Assembly (NCBI RefSeq): GCF_030167925.1
Contig: NZ_JASKUT010000001.1
Location: 2,666,001 to 2,730,000 of the forward strand
Length of the DNA stretch: 64,000 nucleotides
Direction of reading: 5' to 3'
Source of the DNA: Paenibacillus silviterrae
GTDB taxonomy: Bacteria; Bacillota; Bacilli; Paenibacillales; NBRC-103111
In this document: positions 36,622 to 44,355 of the stretch, one piece after another
Layout: every line of letters begins with the position of its first letter
How positions within the stretch are numbered: position 1 is the stretch's first letter
The notes under the pieces: model-generated
What the model was told of the DNA's origin: nothing
Databases searched by the model: none
Seen by the model: only the letters and a program-made list of their open reading frames with translations
Translations under genes and position numbers: made by a program

Positions 36622-38304
36622 TTAATCGAAAGGCTTCTTTCCCGACCGCATCACGGCATACGCGAACAGCAGCCAGACCAGCAGGAATATCGCGATCAGC
36701 GTACCGATCTCCAACACGGGAATGTTCCAGAGGATACCGGATTGACGCTGCAGCGAGGTGCCGATAATGATCCCCGACATCAGGATGCTGAAGGAGAGCA
36801 GTACAATGCCGAACATCAGCCGGCCGCTGATTAGGTCGATCCTGGCCATCAGCCGGTCCAGGTCGAAGAGGCTGATCTCTACCCTGCCCTTTCTGACAAC
36901 CTTCATCAGATCCTTCACATACTTCGGAAGCTTGAGCGCTAGGTCCCCATACTCCGACAGCTCTTCCTGGAACCTGGTAGCCATATTGCGGGGATGGAAG
37001 CGATCCTTCAGCAGCCGCAGGCCGAACGGCTCGGCGATTCGCAGCACGCTGATCTCGGGGTCCAGCTGCTGAACCACACCTTCGACCGTCATCAGGCTCT
37101 TCCCGAGCAGAATGAAATCGGGAGGAATCCGCACCTGATGGCGGTTTGCCACGTCCAGCAAATCGCTGACCGCTTCGGCGAGACTCATTTGGCTGAACGG
37201 GATGCCTACATACTTGTCTCGCAGGTTATCCACATCCCGCTCAAGCTCGGCAACGTCCACATCATGTGTAACCAGCCCCATGCCCAGCACCGCCTTCATG
37301 ACGGCCGGCGTGCTTTGACGCATCAGCGCGATGACCAGATTGGCGAAGTGCCTCTTCATGGCCGGAGTCAGCCGTCCCACCATACCGAAATCCATCAACG
37401 CAAGAACTCCGCCCGGAAGCACCTGCAGATTGCCCGGATGGGGATCCGCATGAAAGAAGCCGTCTACGAGAATTTGCTGCAGCATCGCCTTCATAAGGCG
37501 TTCACCGATCTTTTTGACATCGTAGCCGTCCGCTTGGAGCTTCTCGATATGGCTAAGCTTAATTCCGTCGAGGAACTCCAGCGTCAGCAGCTTCTTGGTC
37601 GTCAGCTCCTTGTATACGCGGGGAACACGAACAAAGGGATCTTTCTCGAACTGCTTGCCGATCGTCTCGGTATTTCTCCCCTCGATGGTGTAATCCAGCT
37701 CCTGCAGCAGCGATTTGCCGAACTCCTGAATCATTTTGCGAAGCTGGTAGCGGCGGGCCCATTCGAACCGGCTTTCCGCGAGCTGGCCCAGATTTTGCAA
37801 AATTTCAAGATCCGTTCGTACATTCACCGTGATGTGTGGGCGCTGTACCTTGACCGCCACCCTCTCCCCGGTTCGAAGCACCGCCTCATGGACTTGCCCT
37901 ATGGAGGCGGCAGCGAGCGGAGTCTCTCCGAAGTAGGAATAGAGCTGTTCCAGCTCCATCCCAAGCTCAGATCGAACAATGTCTCTTACCTGCTCGAAGG
38001 GAAACGGAGCCACCTGATCCTGAAGCTTCACAAGCTCCTCCAGGATCGATTCCGGCACCAAATCCGCCCGGGTGCTCGCAATTTGACCAAGCTTGATAAA
38101 GGTTGGCCCCAGCTCTTGAAACATGAGGCGGATTCGCTCTCCGATCGACTTTCGCTCTACGCCTTTGGCGAAAAACCGGATTTTGCTCGGGACGGAAGAG
38201 ATTTTGAGAAGATCGAGGTCCTCGACCAGGAAGCCGAAGCCGTGCCGGGTGAACGCCAGAGCAATATCCCGGTACCGATTGATATGGCGAATCCGCTTGC
38301 CCAT
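36622..38304 (-). CDS. UbiB/ABC1 (AarF)-family atypical kinase, membrane-anchored
   Basis: 560 residues, normal length. Family motifs: KLGQIASTRADLVP (KxGQ), AAASIGQVHEA (alanine-rich loop replacing the P-loop), HADPHPGNLQV, and DFGMVGRLTP. Two membrane helices close the C-terminus. UbiB-type proteins are ATPases linked to isoprenoid lipid and quinone handling; the Bacillus role is unsettled. The phasin-like gene at 38333-38626 lies 28 bp upstream in the same direction, so they form an operon. Confidence 0.92.
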   Translation of the reverse strand: MGKRIRHINRYRDIALAFTRHGFGFLVEDLDLLKISSVPSKIRFFAKGVERKSIGERIRLMFQELGPTFIKLGQIASTRADLVPESILEELVKLQDQVAPFPFEQVRDIVRSELGMELEQLYSYFGETPLAAASIGQVHEAVLRTGERVAVKVQRPHITVNVRTDLEILQNLGQLAESRFEWARRYQLRKMIQEFGKSLLQELDYTIEGRNTETIGKQFEKDPFVRVPRVYKELTTKKLLTLEFLDGIKLSHIEKLQADGYDVKKIGERLMKAMLQQILVDGFFHADPHPGNLQVLPGGVLALMDFGMVGRLTPAMKRHFANLVIALMRQSTPAVMKAVLGMGLVTHDVDVAELERDVDNLRDKYVGIPFSQMSLAEAVSDLLDVANRHQVRIPPDFILLGKSLMTVEGVVQQLDPEISVLRIAEPFGLRLLKDRFHPRNMATRFQEELSEYGDLALKLPKYVKDLMKVVRKGRVEISLFDLDRLMARIDLISGRLMFGIVLLSFSILMSGIIIGTSLQRQSGILWNIPVLEIGTLIAIFLLVWLLFAYAVMRSGKKPFD

Positions 38305-38332
38305 TACGAGCCTCTCCTTTCCCGCTTACCGT

Positions 38333-38626
38333 CTATGAAGTCGGGGTTTCCAGCTTCTCGATCCGCTGTTCGAGCCGCGCGATATCCTCCTTCGTGGCAA
38401 CCTGGAGCTCCGCCATCACTTTCTGCAGCTGCTCACGAACCATGCGCTTGATCTCCGACTGCTGCTGCTCCCCTTTTTCCACCAGCCGAGTAACCAGCTC
38501 CTTGGATTCGTCCGGCGCCACATCACCCTTTTTCACCAAATCCTCCACCAGCTGCTCAATCTTCTCCTTGCTGAGCACGGTAATGCCGACACCTAGCGAT
38601 AACGCTTTTCTGAACAAATCATTCAT
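38333..38626 (-). CDS. Phasin-like coiled-coil protein
   Basis: 97 residues from MNDLFRKALSLGVG (38626, GAGG upstream). A short hydrophobic N-terminal helix, then a long amphipathic helical/coiled-coil stretch (EKIEQLVEDLVKKGDVAPDESKELVTRLVEKGEQQQSEIKRMVREQL...DIARLEQRIEKLE). This pattern is seen in PhaF/PhaI-type phasins and in a Bacillales family regularly next to UbiB genes. A granule role is not implied here. Forms an operon with the UbiB gene. Confidence 0.7.
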   Translation of the reverse strand: MNDLFRKALSLGVGITVLSKEKIEQLVEDLVKKGDVAPDESKELVTRLVEKGEQQQSEIKRMVREQLQKVMAELQVATKEDIARLEQRIEKLETPTS

Positions 38627-38690
38627 GAACCATACCTCGCATTTTTTAGGAAAAGTATCCACTTCCTGACGGAAAAATATGCATATCCGC

Positions 38691-39638
38691 TTAGGAAAGA
38701 CTTCTCCACAAATAAAAGACCGCGTAGGCCTCCCAAGGATGCCACGGCTCGAAGATGGCTCTGATTTCATCGGCGGACGGCTTCTCCGTACGTTGGAGCG
38801 ACGCCTTCAGCGCGTTCTGAAGGCCGGCATCGCCTATCGGAAAGGCGGACGTGTCGCGCAGACATCGCATCATTACATAGTTTGCCGTCCAAGGTCCAAT
38901 TCCGCGGATCGAGGTCAGCTGACGCTCAGCTTCTTGACTCGTCGCTGCCGAAGCTAGAGCCTCCTTCGTAAGGGCTCCGCTGTCCATAAGCTTCGCAATA
39001 CCGATGAGAAACTCCGCCTTCTTGGTTGTGAGCTGCAGCTGTCTCAGCTCCTCCACCGTAAGGCTCGCGATATCGGCCGGCTTAGGGAACCGCCAAAGTG
39101 TACGGCCGTTCCATTCCTTCCGCAAGCCGTAAGACTCCACCAAACGCTTCTTCATCGTATAAGCGAAGGTGAGATTGACCTGCTGCCCGACGACCGCCCA
39201 GCTCAACGCCTCGAACAGATCCGGGACGCCGATGATGCGCAGCCCCGCATAATCCTCCGCCAGCTTGCTTAACAGCGGGTCCCGCTCGGCCATAACGTAG
39301 AAGGGCGTTACATCCCTCTTCAGGTCGAACCACTCCTGTATATAGGAGACGGCCGCTTGTCCGGCGGATGGGCTTAGGGGCTTGCCCTCAACCGAGCGAA
39401 GCAGAAGACAGCCTTGCTCCTGCTCGGAAATTTCAATAAGGACCGGCTCCTCCATCGGCTCCAGCTCCAGCAGCTTATAAATACGCCGATCTTCCACGAG
39501 ATGCAAGCATTCCAGCGGCGATCTCGAAAGATAATGCAAGGCTTCACTATAACTGAAGCTCGCCGGAAGCGCCATCGTAACCACACCGGATTCAGGATCA
39601 AAACCGAAATCTTGCGTGCGCTTTCCCGGTGTAATCAT
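38691..39638 (-). CDS. alkA: DNA-3-methyladenine glycosylase AlkA
   Basis: 315 residues, HhH-GPD base-excision glycosylase removing alkylated purines. N-terminal AlkA_N-like beta domain (LPASFSYSEALHYLSRSPLECLH), helix-hairpin-helix LTSIRGIGPWTANYVMMRCL, and the catalytic Asp in FPIGDAGLQNAL. Third gene of the adaA-ogt-alkA operon; its start overlaps ogt by 41 bp. In B. subtilis alkA is divergent from adaAB, so the single-operon layout differs. Confidence 0.92.
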   Translation of the reverse strand: MITPGKRTQDFGFDPESGVVTMALPASFSYSEALHYLSRSPLECLHLVEDRRIYKLLELEPMEEPVLIEISEQEQGCLLLRSVEGKPLSPSAGQAAVSYIQEWFDLKRDVTPFYVMAERDPLLSKLAEDYAGLRIIGVPDLFEALSWAVVGQQVNLTFAYTMKKRLVESYGLRKEWNGRTLWRFPKPADIASLTVEELRQLQLTTKKAEFLIGIAKLMDSGALTKEALASAATSQEAERQLTSIRGIGPWTANYVMMRCLRDTSAFPIGDAGLQNALKASLQRTEKPSADEIRAIFEPWHPWEAYAVFYLWRSLS

Positions 39639-40164
39639 GAAATCCCTCCCGTTCCAGAAGCTTCTGCTTCGTCATGATTCCTCCGCGGAAGCCTGTCAAT
39701 GCCGCGTTCTTGCCGATGACCCGATGACAAGGAACAACGATCGGAATCGGATTGGCTCCATTGGCCGCCCCTACAGCTCTGACTGCGGCCGGGCTTCCTA
39801 CCGCAACGGCTATATCGGAGTAGCTTCTCGTTTGGCCCAAAGGAATCTCCGTTAGCGCCTGCCATACACTGATTTGGAACGGGGTCCCCCGCATGTCCAG
39901 GGGCAGCGAGAAAGCATCCCTGCGCCCGTCAAAATAGTGACGCAGCTGCTCGGCGGCCTCTGCTAACGGCAATCCGTTCTCTATCAACAGCGCATCCGGT
40001 ATTTGCTTAAGCACCCAGCTTTGCAGCGTATCGAACGATTCCGTCGGCCATGTAATCCGGCATAACCCTTTCTCCGTCGCCGCCAAGTAAATCGGCCTGT
40101 TGTCGAATAAAGGGTGAATGAAGGTGTCCCAGCACACCTCCGTACATGAACGGTTATTCTTCAT
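39598..40164 (-). CDS. ogt: Methylated-DNA--protein-cysteine S-methyltransferase (Ogt/AdaB)
   Basis: 188 residues. Suicide repair enzyme taking O6-methyl groups from guanine; the acceptor Cys is in VVPCHRVIG, with the HTH segment GTPFQISVWQALTEIPLGQTRSYSDIA before it and ALTGFRGG after. Overlaps adaA by 11 bp and alkA by 41 bp. Confidence 0.95.
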   Translation of the reverse strand: MKNNRSCTEVCWDTFIHPLFDNRPIYLAATEKGLCRITWPTESFDTLQSWVLKQIPDALLIENGLPLAEAAEQLRHYFDGRRDAFSLPLDMRGTPFQISVWQALTEIPLGQTRSYSDIAVAVGSPAAVRAVGAANGANPIPIVVPCHRVIGKNAALTGFRGGIMTKQKLLEREGFHDYTGKAHARFRF

Positions 40165-40741
40165 CGGTATTCTCCTTCTTTGCTATTCGGTTTCGATATT
40201 CATTAGGCGCACAGCCCTCACTTCTCTGAAATACAAAGGAAAAATGGGCGGCCGTCCCAAATCCGTTTGCTTTGGCTATATCGGCGATCGGCCGATCCGT
40301 CTCATGAAGACAGCGCTTCGCCGCTTCGATTCGGACCTGCTGCAGCCGCTTCGAAGGGGTCAATCCGGTGACCCTTTTGTACACACGCTGCATATGGTAA
40401 GGGCTAATGGCAAGGGCGGCGGCCATCGCTTCCAGTGTGAGACCGTTCTCCCGGTAGCGCTGCCGGATGAGCTCGGACAAAGCTTCAGCCAGCTCGGCAT
40501 CCGGTCCATGACGGGTCGGGTCGTCCGGCTTGCAGCGCTTGCACGCCCGAAACCCTGCATGCCGGGCTTCCTCTATGCTGCTGTAGACCCTCACATTGTC
40601 CCGCTTCGGCGTTCGCGAACGGCAGGACGGACGACAGAAAATGCCTGTGGTGACGATACCGACATAATACACTCCGTCATGCCGTGTATCCCGGCTCAAT
40701 ATCGTCTCATACACCGCTTCGAACACTTGATCGTCTTGCAA
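40154..40741 (-). CDS. adaA: Adaptive-response regulator AdaA (methyl-phosphotriester acceptor, AraC-type)
   Basis: 195 residues from TTG 40741. N-terminal Ada zinc domain with four cysteines (GIFCRPSC and ACKRCKP); the first Cys takes the methyl group from phosphotriesters and switches the protein into an activator. C-terminal AraC HTH pair (LEAMAAALAISPYHMQRVYKRVTGLTPSKRLQ; IADIAKANGFGTAAHFSFVFQRSEGCAPNEYR). The TTG has GGGAGGT 8 bases upstream; the longer open frame would contain the promoter (TTATCA-17-TATAAT at 40775-40803) and is rejected. Confidence 0.93.
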   Translation of the reverse strand: MQDDQVFEAVYETILSRDTRHDGVYYVGIVTTGIFCRPSCRSRTPKRDNVRVYSSIEEARHAGFRACKRCKPDDPTRHGPDAELAEALSELIRQRYRENGLTLEAMAAALAISPYHMQRVYKRVTGLTPSKRLQQVRIEAAKRCLHETDRPIADIAKANGFGTAAHFSFVFQRSEGCAPNEYRNRIAKKENTDEE

Positions 40742-40774
40742 ACGAACCCACCTCCCTAGCTCCTCGTGACACTC

Positions 40775-40803
40775 ATTATAAACCAACGTTCAGCGTGTGA
40801 TAA
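40775..40803 (-). promoter_or_regulatory. Promoter of the adaA-ogt-alkA operon
   Basis: TTATCA (40803-40798), a 17-bp spacer, and a perfect TATAAT (40780-40775), about 35 bp before the TTG start. Confidence 0.6.
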
Positions 40804-40853
40804 TACAATTGCAATAGGAGAGCAAGAATTCGATAGTCCCACCTCGAAGCACA

Positions 40854-40897
40854 AGAAAAAAAGCTTAACCTACCCGCGCGGCGGGCTGATTAAGCTT
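40854..40897 (-). terminator. Terminator overlapping the end of the OB-fold gene
   Basis: TTAAGCTT/AAGCTTAA arms (40861-40868 with 40890-40897) and an inner CCCGC/GCGGG stem, then seven T on the minus strand. The hairpin includes the last codons of the gene ending at 40870. Confidence 0.75.
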
Positions 40898-41628
40898 ATA
40901 TCCTCGATATGCTGCGGCAAAATTTGATATTGCCGGTGCTGGCTAAGAATTCCCGTCACCTCATAAATGCCGCCAACCTGAAGCTGTGAGGGCTTGATCG
41001 TCTCTTTCGGAAGACGCAACGACAGCTTGCTTCCTTCCCCCGCCTGAAGAGGGATCAGTACCCCCTCGTCTCGAGCCTCTTGCGGGATCTCTTGCAGCTG
41101 CGCTTTGATTGTAACGACGGTCCCTTTTAATGCTTCAAGCTTTCTTGCATCCTTCAGATCGCCGGCCGTCAGTACGTTCACCGGAGGCAAAGCCTGATCG
41201 GTCTTTAGTATCGCAAGACCTCCGTACTGAGGCCGAATTTCCATTAATCCTTTGACATCTGCAATGGCCCCGATCACTTGCACCTGGTCACCCTTTTGAA
41301 GAGTCATTCCCTCATAGGCGCTTAAGTGAATCCCGCCGGTAGCATCTTGTATATGAACGGATCGGATATTGCCCTGTCGCGTGATTTCCTCCGTCGTAAC
41401 AATCCCGCGGATCCTCACCGTCTGCCCGATAAAGTCCTTCGCTTCCAGAATGGAAAGAACCGGAAGATCACGCGCCTTGACCAGCCCTATCTCCATCTCC
41501 TGAACACGATCCTCCTGAAGGAATACATGCTGAGCCAGCACCTCCTGCACCGACCAAAGCACAAGCGGTACAAGCAGCAATAACAGCACCGACAACCGTC
41601 TCCCTCTTTTGATGGTTAAGGTGTTCAC
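40870..41628 (-). CDS. Membrane-anchored OB-fold protein (nucleic-acid-binding type)
   Basis: 252 residues. A basic N-terminus and one hydrophobic helix (LSVLLLLLVPLVLWSVQEVLA) anchor or export it. Residues ~60-140 follow a tRNA-anti-like OB fold (DFIGQTVRIRGIVTTEEITRQGNIRSVHIQDATGGIHLSAYEG), and a second beta-rich segment (LEALKGTVVTIKAQLQEI...LQVGGIYEVTGILSQHRQYQILPQHIEDI) looks like a repeat of the fold. Similar modules occur in secreted nucleases, but no nuclease domain is here. GTG start at 41628, AAGGAGG 9 bases upstream. Confidence 0.7.
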   Translation of the reverse strand: MNTLTIKRGRRLSVLLLLLVPLVLWSVQEVLAQHVFLQEDRVQEMEIGLVKARDLPVLSILEAKDFIGQTVRIRGIVTTEEITRQGNIRSVHIQDATGGIHLSAYEGMTLQKGDQVQVIGAIADVKGLMEIRPQYGGLAILKTDQALPPVNVLTAGDLKDARKLEALKGTVVTIKAQLQEIPQEARDEGVLIPLQAGEGSKLSLRLPKETIKPSQLQVGGIYEVTGILSQHRQYQILPQHIEDISLISPPRG

Positions 41629-41780
41629 TAGAAATGTCCTCCTTCGCTTGATCTCCTACTCCATCCATCATAGACGGCTCATGTTAAATCCAACCGCGTT
41701 TTATGTTAAGTGTTTATTAATCTCCTATCCTTAGTAACCCCCGATCGTTTCCAAATTATACATATTTCCGGAACAGCAAA

Positions 41781-41822
41781 AAGATCGCTGACTACCTGCC
41801 ATAATAGCCGGTAAGCGATCTT
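41781..41822 (-). terminator. Terminator after the coat-F gene
   Basis: AAGATCGCT (41781-41789) pairs with AGCGATCTT (41814-41822) with further pairing inside; five T follow on the minus strand. Confidence 0.8.
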
Positions 41823-41843
41823 CGTAATGGATTTCTTGTCGCC

Positions 41844-42332
41844 TTACAAGGAGATAGCCGCTTTGGCATTCGTAACATCATTGGCCAGCAATGCTTTTAA
41901 ATCATAGGCAGGGTACAATCCGCGCTCGTACATGAACTGAAATACTTTCCCGTGCAGCTCTATCGCACCTATCAGCTGTTTGTGAAAAACAGCTCTTAAC
42001 TGAGGGGTAGCGGTCTCCGTGATGGCGATAGCGTAATTACGAACAGCCGTTTTGGCAAAAGCCAGCAGCTGGGCGGACTCTGCGCCGAGCAGCTCCGGCA
42101 TATCGCTGCTGCTTCGCATCTCAGGAGCTTTAGGGTAAAATTGCAATAGCTCCGTAAGATTTTTCTCCAAAATTTTTACCGTTTCAGAGTAAAGGGAGTA
42201 TAGGCCCCGGTCTTGAAGACTGGGCAGCTTCTTTTTGAACGAGACTAACTGGCTGGTCTGGAATGCCACAAGCTCATGCAGCTCCAAGGTTTCATGCCAC
42301 GCCAGGTGATTCGGTCTGCTTTGAGGGCTCAA
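41844..42332 (-). CDS. Spore coat protein F-like (CotF family)
   Basis: 162 residues from TTG 42332 (AAGGAG 9 bases upstream). Ferritin-like helical coat-F pattern: HLAWHETLELHELVAFQTSQLVSFKKKLP, a middle LQDRGLYSLYSETVKILEKNLTELLQFYP, and a C-terminal coat-F segment with FMYERGLYPAYDLKALLANDVTNAKAAI. Expected in the spore coat. It lies 87 bp downstream of the PAS gene in the same direction. Confidence 0.75.
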   Translation of the reverse strand: MSPQSRPNHLAWHETLELHELVAFQTSQLVSFKKKLPSLQDRGLYSLYSETVKILEKNLTELLQFYPKAPEMRSSSDMPELLGAESAQLLAFAKTAVRNYAIAITETATPQLRAVFHKQLIGAIELHGKVFQFMYERGLYPAYDLKALLANDVTNAKAAISL

Positions 42333-42419
42333 AGGAACACACTCCTTTTTTATAGTACAAAAAAGTATATGTGTGTTGTCAAAAAATAGAAATTGTCCCC
42401 ATGTTTCAACAGGCATCCT

Positions 42420-43004
42420 CTATTCGCTTAACGGTTTCTTGAAGCATGGAAAGGGAGACAAGGCTCCTTCGGCCGCTTTCAGCTCTGACTTAATTTGAGC
42501 GAGGGACTGTTCCGCTGCTTTGGCTTGAGAGCGGACCTCTTCCAGCTTCGCAGTAAGCTCTCGAAGCTCATCTTCCTTTGTTTTCAGTAAGTGCTGCAGC
42601 TGTTCTAATTCGCTCTTGGCCCGGTTTGCCCCATACTCAGCTTGAGTGATCTGCCGCTCATACTCCATTTGACGCTGCATCGGGAGCAAGACGCATTCAT
42701 TGGAACAAATACCCTGCTGCTCCCTACGGACAGCACTCAGCAGCACAGGAACGTTCTCTCCTGTTACGGATGTTAAGGATACATACATTTCATCGATTCT
42801 TTGGTTCAGCTTAATTAAGGGAGCAAAATAAATTTGGAATATAACCCGGCTGGACCTGCTTAAGATCGATTCGAATTTACACATATACAATAAGTCCATT
42901 TGATATCCGATAAGTGCAAGAAGCGTATGATTAACCGATAGAATTCGGCAATCGTCATCTAAGGTCAAGTACCCGCACGGAGCGTTAAGCAGTCGGTCAT
43001 CCAT
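42420..43004 (-). CDS. PAS domain/coiled-coil protein paired with RsbQ, no output domain
   Basis: 194 residues. Residues 1-110 form a PAS domain (DDDCRILSVNHTLLALIGYQMDLLYMCKFESIL...VSLTSVTGENVPVLLSAVRRE). Residues ~110-180 are a long coiled coil (YERQITQAEYGANRAKSELEQLQHLLKTKEDELRELTAKLEEVRSQAKAAEQSLAQIK). It ends at KPLSE without a kinase, phosphatase or GGDEF domain. In B. subtilis the RsbQ partner RsbP is PAS-coiled coil-PP2C, so this looks like RsbP without its phosphatase. It overlaps rsbQ by 8 bp. Confidence 0.8.
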   Translation of the reverse strand: MDDRLLNAPCGYLTLDDDCRILSVNHTLLALIGYQMDLLYMCKFESILSRSSRVIFQIYFAPLIKLNQRIDEMYVSLTSVTGENVPVLLSAVRREQQGICSNECVLLPMQRQMEYERQITQAEYGANRAKSELEQLQHLLKTKEDELRELTAKLEEVRSQAKAAEQSLAQIKSELKAAEGALSPFPCFKKPLSE

Positions 43005-43833
43005 GACCCGCCCTGCTCTCCGAAGAATCCGGAAAGGAAGTGCATAGGTATTGTTTGATCAGCTGAATGGTTTCTTCAGGATGACTGATATGCGGGCAGT
43101 GTCCCGTTGCTTGCATGAGCTGCAAGGTGCTCTGGGGCATTTGGTAATGCACGAACGCACCTACCTCCAAAGGAGCAATAGCATCTTGATCGCATTGAAG
43201 GATGAGCGCGGGAATGTTTACCTTCGACAGCTCCTGACGATAGTCCGATAAGAAGGTTGCCCGTGCAAATGAAATGGCAATTTGAGGATCCATCGCGCAA
43301 AAGCTTTCCTCAAGCTCGCGGGCGAGCTCCGGCTGATCCGGATTCGCCATGACAATAGGCGCCAAGAAGTTAGCCCAGCCCTTATAATTTTTGCTCATCA
43401 GCTCAATCAGCTCTTCAATATCCTTCCTTTCGAAGCCTCCTATATAGTCTGGCGGTTCATTGATAAAGCACGGGGAAGGACCGATCAGAATCAGCCTGCT
43501 AAAGAGACTCGGCTCGCGGATAGCCGCAAGAATCCCGATCATAGCACTGACAGAATGCCCTACAAAGATCCCCTTTTGCATACCGGCGGCTTCGCACACA
43601 TCCAGCAAATCCTGTGCATAGCCTGCTAAATCCTTGTAGCGTTCCGGGTTATAGGCTCCCCAATCGGACTTCCCCGAGCCGACATAGTCGAACAGGATGG
43701 TTCGGTAATCGCTCTCAAATGCGGGAGCTACAAAACGCCACATATGCTGATCGCAGCCAAAGCCATGCGCAAATATCATGGGCATTTCACCGCTGCCTTT
43801 TATTTGAACGTTGTTACGTTGTATGATGCTCAT
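42997..43833 (-). CDS. rsbQ: RsbQ-type alpha/beta hydrolase
   Basis: 278 residues. Strong RsbQ pattern: NNVQIKGSGEMPMIFAHGFGCDQHMWRFVAPAF, catalytic Ser in VGHSVSAMIG, Asp in LILQCDQDAIAP, His in ATGHCPHISHPEE. RsbQ works with a PAS protein to sense energy stress for sigma-B; its fold is shared with plant KAI2/D14. The next gene, overlapping by 8 bp, encodes a PAS/coiled-coil protein. C-terminal tail SSESRAGHG is extra. Confidence 0.92.
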   Translation of the reverse strand: MSIIQRNNVQIKGSGEMPMIFAHGFGCDQHMWRFVAPAFESDYRTILFDYVGSGKSDWGAYNPERYKDLAGYAQDLLDVCEAAGMQKGIFVGHSVSAMIGILAAIREPSLFSRLILIGPSPCFINEPPDYIGGFERKDIEELIELMSKNYKGWANFLAPIVMANPDQPELARELEESFCAMDPQIAISFARATFLSDYRQELSKVNIPALILQCDQDAIAPLEVGAFVHYQMPQSTLQLMQATGHCPHISHPEETIQLIKQYLCTSFPDSSESRAGHG

Positions 43834-43987
43834 CTTCAGATACCCCCAAGGATGACGTGATGTAAAAGGCTAATATACCATATATTCAATACCTCCCGCT
43901 ATAATACTTCCTTGCAGTAATAAAAGCGAAGCTGAGAAGCCTGGAACATGCCATGGGCAAGCCGTCCGTATACGTTTAAAAAGGAAA

Positions 43988-44020
43988 AAGGCATGATGCG
44001 GCGGCCGCCTGCATCATGCC
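43988..44020 (-). terminator. Terminator after the small gene at 44043
   Basis: Perfect 11-bp stem AGGCATGATGC/GCATCATGCCT around an 11-base loop. On the minus strand it is followed by TTTTTCCTTTTT. Confidence 0.85.
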
Positions 44021-44042
44021 TGCTTATCGTTTAAAGAGCTGC

Positions 44043-44240
44043 TCAGCTTTCGTTGAACGCAATCTCAATCTTGGTGATCCGCATCATCGTCTCTGTCGAA
44101 ACCCAGATCGAATTCAGCTTTTTCCATTGGTCGCTGTCGGCCGGGTACTTCTGACTCATATCCTCGATCATATGTAAAAGTTTATTCGTATCCTCCGCCA
44201 AATGCTCGTTGAGCGACTTGCCCACCTTGGTCTCCGTCAT
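44043..44240 (-). CDS. Small hypothetical helical protein
   Basis: 65 residues from MTETKVGKS (44240, GGAGG 8 bases upstream). Charged, helical (LNEHLAEDTNKLLHMIEDMSQKYPADSDQWKKLNSIWVSTETMMRITKIEIAF). Not recognised. Confidence 0.6.
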   Translation of the reverse strand: MTETKVGKSLNEHLAEDTNKLLHMIEDMSQKYPADSDQWKKLNSIWVSTETMMRITKIEIAFNES

Positions 44241-44355
44241 CCGTGCATCCTCCCAGCCTATCAGTCTACCCCTATTGTAAAAGAATCCGCTAGACGGCGA
44301 CATAGGAAGTTTTGTCGAGGAGATAGGAACATTTGTCGCTTGCACCGGAACGGCC

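Noticed and set aside
40742-40786. Upstream TTG start for AdaA at 40786
   Set aside because: It would place the operon's -10 box (40775-40780) inside the coding region, and it has no ribosome site; TTG at 40741 has both.
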